43,302 nt of DNA from assembly GCA_964551475.1 (NCBI GenBank), contig CAZKCI010000034.1, forward strand, positions 1 to 43,302. The letters are read 5' to 3'. The stretch comes from CAZKCI01 sp964551475. GTDB taxonomy: Bacteria > Auribacterota > Erginobacteria > Erginobacterales > CAZKCI01. The notes under the pieces are model-generated. The model saw only the letters and a program-made list of their open reading frames with translations, had not been told where the DNA came from and made no database searches. A program made the translations under genes and the position numbers. Shown here in pieces: positions 39,458 through 43,302 of this stretch (within the stretch, counting starts at the first letter, position 1; each line of letters opens with the position of its first letter).

Positions 39458-40834
39458 ATGGTCCTCGGAAGGGGAAAGTTCTCGGGGGGAGATGCGGTAG
39501 TAAGCAAGCTTCCGCTTCAATGAACGGTGAGGGCAGGAGAGTTCGCGGGCGGCCTTGGCGACATTTCCTCGCGTCCGGCGGAGGGCTTCCTCGATCAGGC
39601 ATTTCTCGAAGACGCTGACCTTGTCTTTCAGCGCATCTCCGCCGCCGGGACAGAGGCCGTTCGGCTTGGCCGTGCCGCGCACGGCCTCCGTCAGATTGTC
39701 GCGGGAGAGGATGCCGTTCTTGAGGCCGGCGGAGGCCGCCTTGAGGACATTCTCCAGCTCGCGGACGTTCCCGGGCCAGTCGTGGCCGAGGAGGCAGTTC
39801 ATGGCCTCCGGCGCCACCGGAATGCCGGTCCCGTCCGGGCGGCGCAGGAAATGATCGATCAGGAGGGGGATATCCTCCTTCCTCTCCCGGAGCGGCGCCA
39901 CCCGCAGGGAGAGGACCTGGAGCCGGTAGTAGAGATCCTTGCGGAACTTCCCCGATTTCACGGCCTCTCCCAGATCCTCGTTGGTGGCGGCGATGACGCG
40001 GATGTCCGCCCGGACCGGCCGGTCGCCTCCCAGGGGGTCGAACTGCTTCTCCTCCAGCGCTTGCAGGAGCTTGGACTGGGCGGCCAGGCTCAAGGTCGCC
40101 ACCTCGTCCAGGAAGAGCGTGCCGCCGTGGGCGGAAAGGATCTTGCCCTTTCTCTCCTGGAAGGCCCCGGTGAAGGCGCCCTTCTGATGGCCGAAGAGCT
40201 CGCTCTCCAGCAGTGTCTCGGGCAGGGCGCCGCAGTTGACCACGACAAAAGGGCCTTTCGCCCGTCCGCTCCCCTGGTGGATGGCCCGGGCGATCACGGA
40301 TTTCCCGGTCCCGGTCTCGCCCGCGATCGTGGCGCTGAGCTCGCTTCCGGCGGCCTTCTCGATGAACTCGTAGACCGCCCGCATGGCCGGGCTTCTTCCC
40401 ACCAATCCCGGATAGGGGGAATGGGCTTTGAGCTCCCGGCGCAGCGACTTTACCTCGCTGACCAGCGCGCGGTGCCGGGCGACCTTCTCCAGGATGGCGA
40501 GGAGTTCCTCCCCGTTCACGGGCTTGGACAGGTAATCGAAGGCCCCTTTCCTCATCGCGTCCACCGCGTCCTTGATCGTCCCGAAAGCGGTCATGAGCAG
40601 GAGGGTCAGGTCCGGAAACTTCTCCCGCACCGCTTCCATCAGCTCGTGGCCGTTCATCTCCGGCATCCTGACGTCGGTGATGAGGACCTGGAACTCCGCG
40701 GTCTCCAGTATCTTCAGCGCCCGGGAGGGCCGGTCCGCGGTCTTCACCTCGTAGCCGGACATCTCGAGAAAGGCGCTCAGACTTTTGAGGAGGTTCGCCT
40801 CGTCATCCACCAGCAGAATCTTGAGTTTTCTCAT
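39452..40834 (-). CDS. NtrC-family sigma-54-dependent response regulator
   Basis: 460 residues. Receiver: D10/D11, phospho-acceptor D54 in I-T-D-V-R-M-P-E-M-N-G, K104. AAA+ domain: Walker A G-E-T-G-T-G-K-S at 172-179, sigma-54 contact loop G-A-F-T-G-A at 219-224, Walker B G-G-T-L-F-L-D-E near 237-244, and an N-V-R-E-L-E arginine-finger region near 365. Fis-type HTH near 415-450 (A-R-R-T-R-G-N-V-A-K-A-A-R-E-L). ATG at 40834 is separated from the kinase stop by one base. The adjacent sigma-54 promoter and dyads, one of them on its own last codons, make the PLD-led operon its likely target. Confidence 0.94.
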   Translation of the reverse strand: MRKLKILLVDDEANLLKSLSAFLEMSGYEVKTADRPSRALKILETAEFQVLITDVRMPEMNGHELMEAVREKFPDLTLLLMTAFGTIKDAVDAMRKGAFDYLSKPVNGEELLAILEKVARHRALVSEVKSLRRELKAHSPYPGLVGRSPAMRAVYEFIEKAAGSELSATIAGETGTGKSVIARAIHQGSGRAKGPFVVVNCGALPETLLESELFGHQKGAFTGAFQERKGKILSAHGGTLFLDEVATLSLAAQSKLLQALEEKQFDPLGGDRPVRADIRVIAATNEDLGEAVKSGKFRKDLYYRLQVLSLRVAPLRERKEDIPLLIDHFLRRPDGTGIPVAPEAMNCLLGHDWPGNVRELENVLKAASAGLKNGILSRDNLTEAVRGTAKPNGLCPGGGDALKDKVSVFEKCLIEEALRRTRGNVAKAARELSCPHRSLKRKLAYYRISPRELSPSEDHK

Positions 40835-40835
40835 C

Positions 40836-42191
40836 TCAGCCCTTCCCGGGGAGTTCGATGGTGAATTTCGCGCCCTTCCCGGGTTCGCTCTGCACGGAGA
40901 TGGATCCGTGGTGGGTCTCGACGGCGCGGTGGACCTGGGAGAGTCCGATGCCGGACCCGTCGCTCTTGGTGGTAAAGAATATATCGAAGATGTTTTTCTG
41001 GATGGCCGGGTCGATCCCGCAGCCGTTATCCTCGAACTCGAGGATGATCCGCTCCCCTTTCCGGGAGGTGGTCACCTGGATGCGTCCTCCCGGCTTCACC
41101 GCATCGAGGGAGTTGCGGAAAAGGTTGAGGACGGCATGGTGAAACTCGTCCCGGTCGAGGTCAAGCGCGGGGAGGTCCGCCGCCAGCGAACAGGAGAGTC
41201 GGACTTTTCTCTGCAGCAGTTCAGCCAGGAGGCTTTTGCTGACACCCGCGATGACGGCGTTGAGATCGGACTTTTCCAGATGGCTGGCAACGGGCCGGCC
41301 GAAGGTGATGAGACGATCCACCAGGCTGATCAGCCGCCGGATTTCGGTGGTGATGATGGCGACGCTGTCACGGCAGTATTTTTCGGCCTGGTCCCGGCTC
41401 ATCCCCGGGTCCAGTGATTTTTCGATCACGGCGGCGGAGAAGAGGATCGAGCTCAGAGGGTTCTTGACCGCGTGGGCCACCCCGGCCACGAGTTTCGAGG
41501 CGGCGGCCAGTCTCTCGGTCTGGACCAGCTTGAGCTGGGTCGCCTCGAGGTTGGCGAGCGAGCGACGCAGTTCCGCTGTCCGCTCGTTCACCCGCTCCTC
41601 CAGTTTGCGGGCGTAGGTTCGGAGCTCCCGGTAGAGCCGGGCGTTTTCCAGGGCGACGGCAATGCTGTCGCAGATGTGGCCGAGAATCTTGACGTCCTGG
41701 GGGCTGTAGGCGTTCTCCTCGCGACTGCCGAGGTTGAGCGTGCCGATCACCCGGTCACGGTAGGTGAGGGGCGTGACGATGCCCGATTTGACGCCGGTCT
41801 GAAGAATATACTCATCCTCCCGGAAACGCCGCCCCCGCCCATAGCTTCTCCTGATCAGGGGTTTCCGGTTTTTGATCACCCACTCGATGCCGGTCCCCGG
41901 CATCGGAAAGACCTGCCCTTCGGCCACCGTGTCGCTGGCCAAAGGCTCCAGGAAGTAGACGATGTTGATCTTCCCGGAGTCGTCGACCAGGTCCACGCTG
42001 GCCCGGTCGAAGCCAACCAGCTTTTTCGTCTCCCGGAAGATGATCGCGAGCACCTCCTTGAGTTCGAGGCTGGAGGTGATCGCCCGGGCGATCCCGCCCA
42101 GGATGGCGAGTTGCCGGGAACGGCTGGCGTGGGCCTGCCGGTCGGCGGGCTTTTCCTGTATTTTTCGCCGGCGCGGGCGGGCCGTTTTCAT
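40836..42191 (-). CDS. Cytoplasmic GAF-domain sensor histidine kinase
   Basis: 451 residues without a membrane segment. GAF domain about residues 45-185, a coiled-coil linker 185-225 (E-L-R-T-Y-A-R-K-L-E-E-R-V-N-E-R), a HisKA domain with H240 in V-A-G-V-A-H-A-V-K-N-P-L, and a HATPase with N-x-x-D-A, E-D-N-G-C-G-I-D and G-S-G-I-G-L-S motifs. The GAF domain could bind a small molecule or nucleotide; no conserved heme or tetrapyrrole ligand is evident. It is directly followed by the NtrC-type regulator and should phosphorylate it. The start is at 42191; the upstream GGGGGA is a weak ribosome binding site. Confidence 0.93.
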   Translation of the reverse strand: MKTARPRRRKIQEKPADRQAHASRSRQLAILGGIARAITSSLELKEVLAIIFRETKKLVGFDRASVDLVDDSGKINIVYFLEPLASDTVAEGQVFPMPGTGIEWVIKNRKPLIRRSYGRGRRFREDEYILQTGVKSGIVTPLTYRDRVIGTLNLGSREENAYSPQDVKILGHICDSIAVALENARLYRELRTYARKLEERVNERTAELRRSLANLEATQLKLVQTERLAAASKLVAGVAHAVKNPLSSILFSAAVIEKSLDPGMSRDQAEKYCRDSVAIITTEIRRLISLVDRLITFGRPVASHLEKSDLNAVIAGVSKSLLAELLQRKVRLSCSLAADLPALDLDRDEFHHAVLNLFRNSLDAVKPGGRIQVTTSRKGERIILEFEDNGCGIDPAIQKNIFDIFFTTKSDGSGIGLSQVHRAVETHHGSISVQSEPGKGAKFTIELPGKG

Positions 42192-42215
42192 CTGTCAGTC
42201 TTTTCCCCCGGTCGC

Positions 42216-42233
42216 CGCGGGCTTGAGCCCGCG
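42216..42233. terminator. CGCGGGCT-TG-AGCCCGCG palindrome
   Basis: A perfect eight-base stem between the 42293 gene end and the kinase start, preceded on the minus strand by a low-GC stretch. It may terminate or mark the end of the repeat-protein transcript; it is also the core of a common dispersed palindrome. Confidence 0.45.
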
Positions 42234-42292
42234 TGCGAAGAGGCAATGCGTTGGCGACCAACTGCGTGTCTTCAGCGCATCCCGATAACTCC

Positions 42293-43302
42293 TTATCTTA
42301 CCACCGGCGCGTCGCCGGTTGACCCTAAATACGCCCTCGTCAGGTTCCGCACCGACCACATCCCCGCCCCGTCCCGGAAGATCCCGGCGTCGTCGATCCC
42401 GTCGCCGTCGTAGTCGGCCGGGAGTCCCCGGTCGCCCGTGGACCCGAGGTAGAACCGGGTCAGGTTCCGGATCGACCACAGGGACGAGTCCGGACGGAAG
42501 ACGCCCGCCTCCCACCTCCCCGCGCCGTTGTAGTCGCCGGGGACGAGCTGGTCAGTCGACGATCCGAAGAAGAAACGGGTCAGGTTCCGCACCGACCACA
42601 GGCCGTTCGATCCGCGGAAGACGGCGATGTCCTTCACGTAGTCGTTGTCGTAGTAGCCGGGGACGGCCGTGTCCTCCGCTCCGCCGAGGTAGGCCCGGGT
42701 CGCGTTCCGGATCGACCACAGGGACGAGGAGGGGCGATAGATCCCGGCCTCCGTCGTCCCGTTCCCGGTGTAGTCTCCCGGGACGGGCTGATCGTCCGCG
42801 GCCCCCAGATAGATGCGCGTGAGGTTCCGCACCGACCAGAGGCCGTCAGACTTCCGGAAGACGGCGATGTCGCTGGTCCCGTCCCCGTTGTAGTCGCCGG
42901 GGACCAGATCGTCGGTCGAGTTCCCGAGATAGACGCGGGTCAGGTCGCGGACCGACCACATCCCCGAGGACCCCCGGAATACCGCGATATCGGATGTCCC
43001 GTCGCCGTTGTAGTCGTGATGGCCCGGCGGGCGGGCGAAGGGGAGGAGGGTGATGGTGAAAGTCCCGCCCTCGCTGACATAGATGCTGGTGTTATACCCC
43101 CCGCCGTCGTCGTAGACCCAGTCGCCGTCGTAGTAGGCGGGGAGTGCCGTGTCGTCCGAGGACCCGAGGTAGCACCGGGTCAGGTTCCGGATCGACCACA
43201 GGGACGAGGAGGGGCGATAGATCCCGGCCTCCGTCGTCCCGTTCCCGGTGTAGTCTCCCGGGACGGGCTGATCGTCCGCGGCCCCCAGATAGATGCGCGT
43301 GA
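42293..43302 (-). CDS. Repeat protein with six C-terminal D-G-D-G repeats, N-terminus cut by window edge
   Basis: The frame is open to the right edge, about 336 residues visible. Reading from the edge: part of one array (L-G-A-A-D-D-Q-P-V-P-G-D-Y-T-G-N-G-T-T-E), then a non-repeat insert (Y-Y-D-G-D-W-V-Y-D-D-G-G-G-Y-N-T-S-I-Y-V), then a complete six-unit block ending P-V-V-R at the TAA. The last three units match those of the 31122-32822 protein position by position. The first visible unit duplicates part of units 2-3 of the block exactly at DNA level. Function is not evident; by likeness it is exported. Confidence 0.8.
   Translation of the reverse strand, partial: TRIYLGAADDQPVPGDYTGNGTTEAGIYRPSSSLWSIRNLTRCYLGSSDDTALPAYYDGDWVYDDGGGYNTSIYVSEGGTFTITLLPFARPPGHHDYNGDGTSDIAVFRGSSGMWSVRDLTRVYLGNSTDDLVPGDYNGDGTSDIAVFRKSDGLWSVRNLTRIYLGAADDQPVPGDYTGNGTTEAGIYRPSSSLWSIRNATRAYLGGAEDTAVPGYYDNDYVKDIAVFRGSNGLWSVRNLTRFFFGSSTDQLVPGDYNGAGRWEAGVFRPDSSLWSIRNLTRFYLGSTGDRGLPADYDGDGIDDAGIFRDGAGMWSVRNLTRAYLGSTGDAPVVR
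42296..43016 (-). repeat. Six-unit 120-bp coding repeat array (array 4)
   Basis: Six 120-bp units, H-D-Y-N-G-D-G to A-D-Y-D-G-D-G. Units 4 (Y-Y-D-N-D-Y) and 5 (D-Y-N-G-A-G-R-W-E) carry the same altered loops as the corresponding units of array 3. Confidence 0.85.
42704..42822. repeat. 119-bp exact direct repeat, internal copy
   Basis: Identical in all 119 bases to 43184-43302, offset by exactly 480 bp (four repeat units). Flanking bases differ at once to the left. Confidence 0.9.
43184..43302. repeat. 119-bp exact direct repeat, edge copy
   Basis: Second copy of the 42704-42822 sequence. It runs precisely to the last base of the window. Confidence 0.9.

Noticed and set aside
1..43302. tRNA, rRNA, riboswitch or CRISPR elements
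   Set aside because: I looked through the gaps for cloverleaf, T-box or known riboswitch cores and saw none. This is a reading by eye; tRNAscan-SE and Infernal runs would be decisive.

Overview
The window reads as a GC-rich fragment (my estimate is low-to-mid 60s % GC) from an uncultured, probably diderm bacterium. It has lipobox lipoproteins, signal-peptide proteins with Pro/Thr linkers, a sigma-54 two-component system, many TPR proteins, and intergenic gaps full of palindromes. Repeat-rich surface proteins and TPR-tailed membrane glycosyltransferases are common in candidate phyla around the PVC/Omnitrophota/Auribacterota area, but no marker here settles the taxonomy. Both edges cut genes: ispE on the left and a repeat protein on the right. 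The right edge falls exactly inside a 119-bp exact repeat, which looks like an assembly break.

Layout. (1) 1-4.4 kb, minus strand: two core gene clusters. One is BFN-domain protein, EF-Tu-domain-2-like protein and hisG. The other is a 31-residue bS22/AURKAIP1-like protein, a TPR lipoprotein and ispE. (2) 4.5-7.5 kb, plus strand: PiT phosphate transporter, its DUF47 partner and an unknown multi-pass membrane protein. (3) 7.6-9.7 kb, minus strand: geranylgeranyl-reductase-type flavoprotein, YdjM-like membrane protein and a small two-TM protein. Across a divergent regulatory region lies a plus-strand pair, an HTH protein and a KamA-family radical SAM enzyme (9.8-11.2 kb). (4) 11.3-18.6 kb, plus strand: a seven-gene glycosyltransferase locus. 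(5) 18.8-32.8 kb, minus strand: three long secreted proteins ending in the same six-repeat domain, a tail-fibre-like protein with two of the repeats, a TMTC-like TPR glycosyltransferase and a hybrid histidine kinase. (6) 33.4-42.2 kb, minus strand: GAF histidine kinase and NtrC-type regulator. They are followed by a well-matched sigma-54 promoter with two in-phase upstream dyads. Downstream lie four genes: PLD-family protein, lipoprotein, TPR glycosyltransferase and BAAT-like acyl hydrolase. (7) 42.3-43.3 kb: a fourth six-repeat protein, cut by the edge.

Two things stand out. The first is a coherent sigma-54 regulon: kinase, activator, enhancer sites 42 bp apart, promoter and a four-gene envelope-type operon. 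The first two genes of that operon are separated by an intrinsic-terminator-shaped hairpin embedded in signal-peptide codons. The second is a family of 40-residue repeats (D-Y-D-G-D-G ... F-R ... G-x-W-S ... T-R-x-Y-F-G) that occurs as exactly six copies at the C-terminus of four different proteins. Each ends in P-[VA]-[TV]-R. The repeat units keep position-specific identity between paralogues, so the six-unit block appears to travel as a cassette. The gaps also carry several families of long imperfect hairpins, three of them clearly one family, that sometimes supply stop codons to neighbouring genes.
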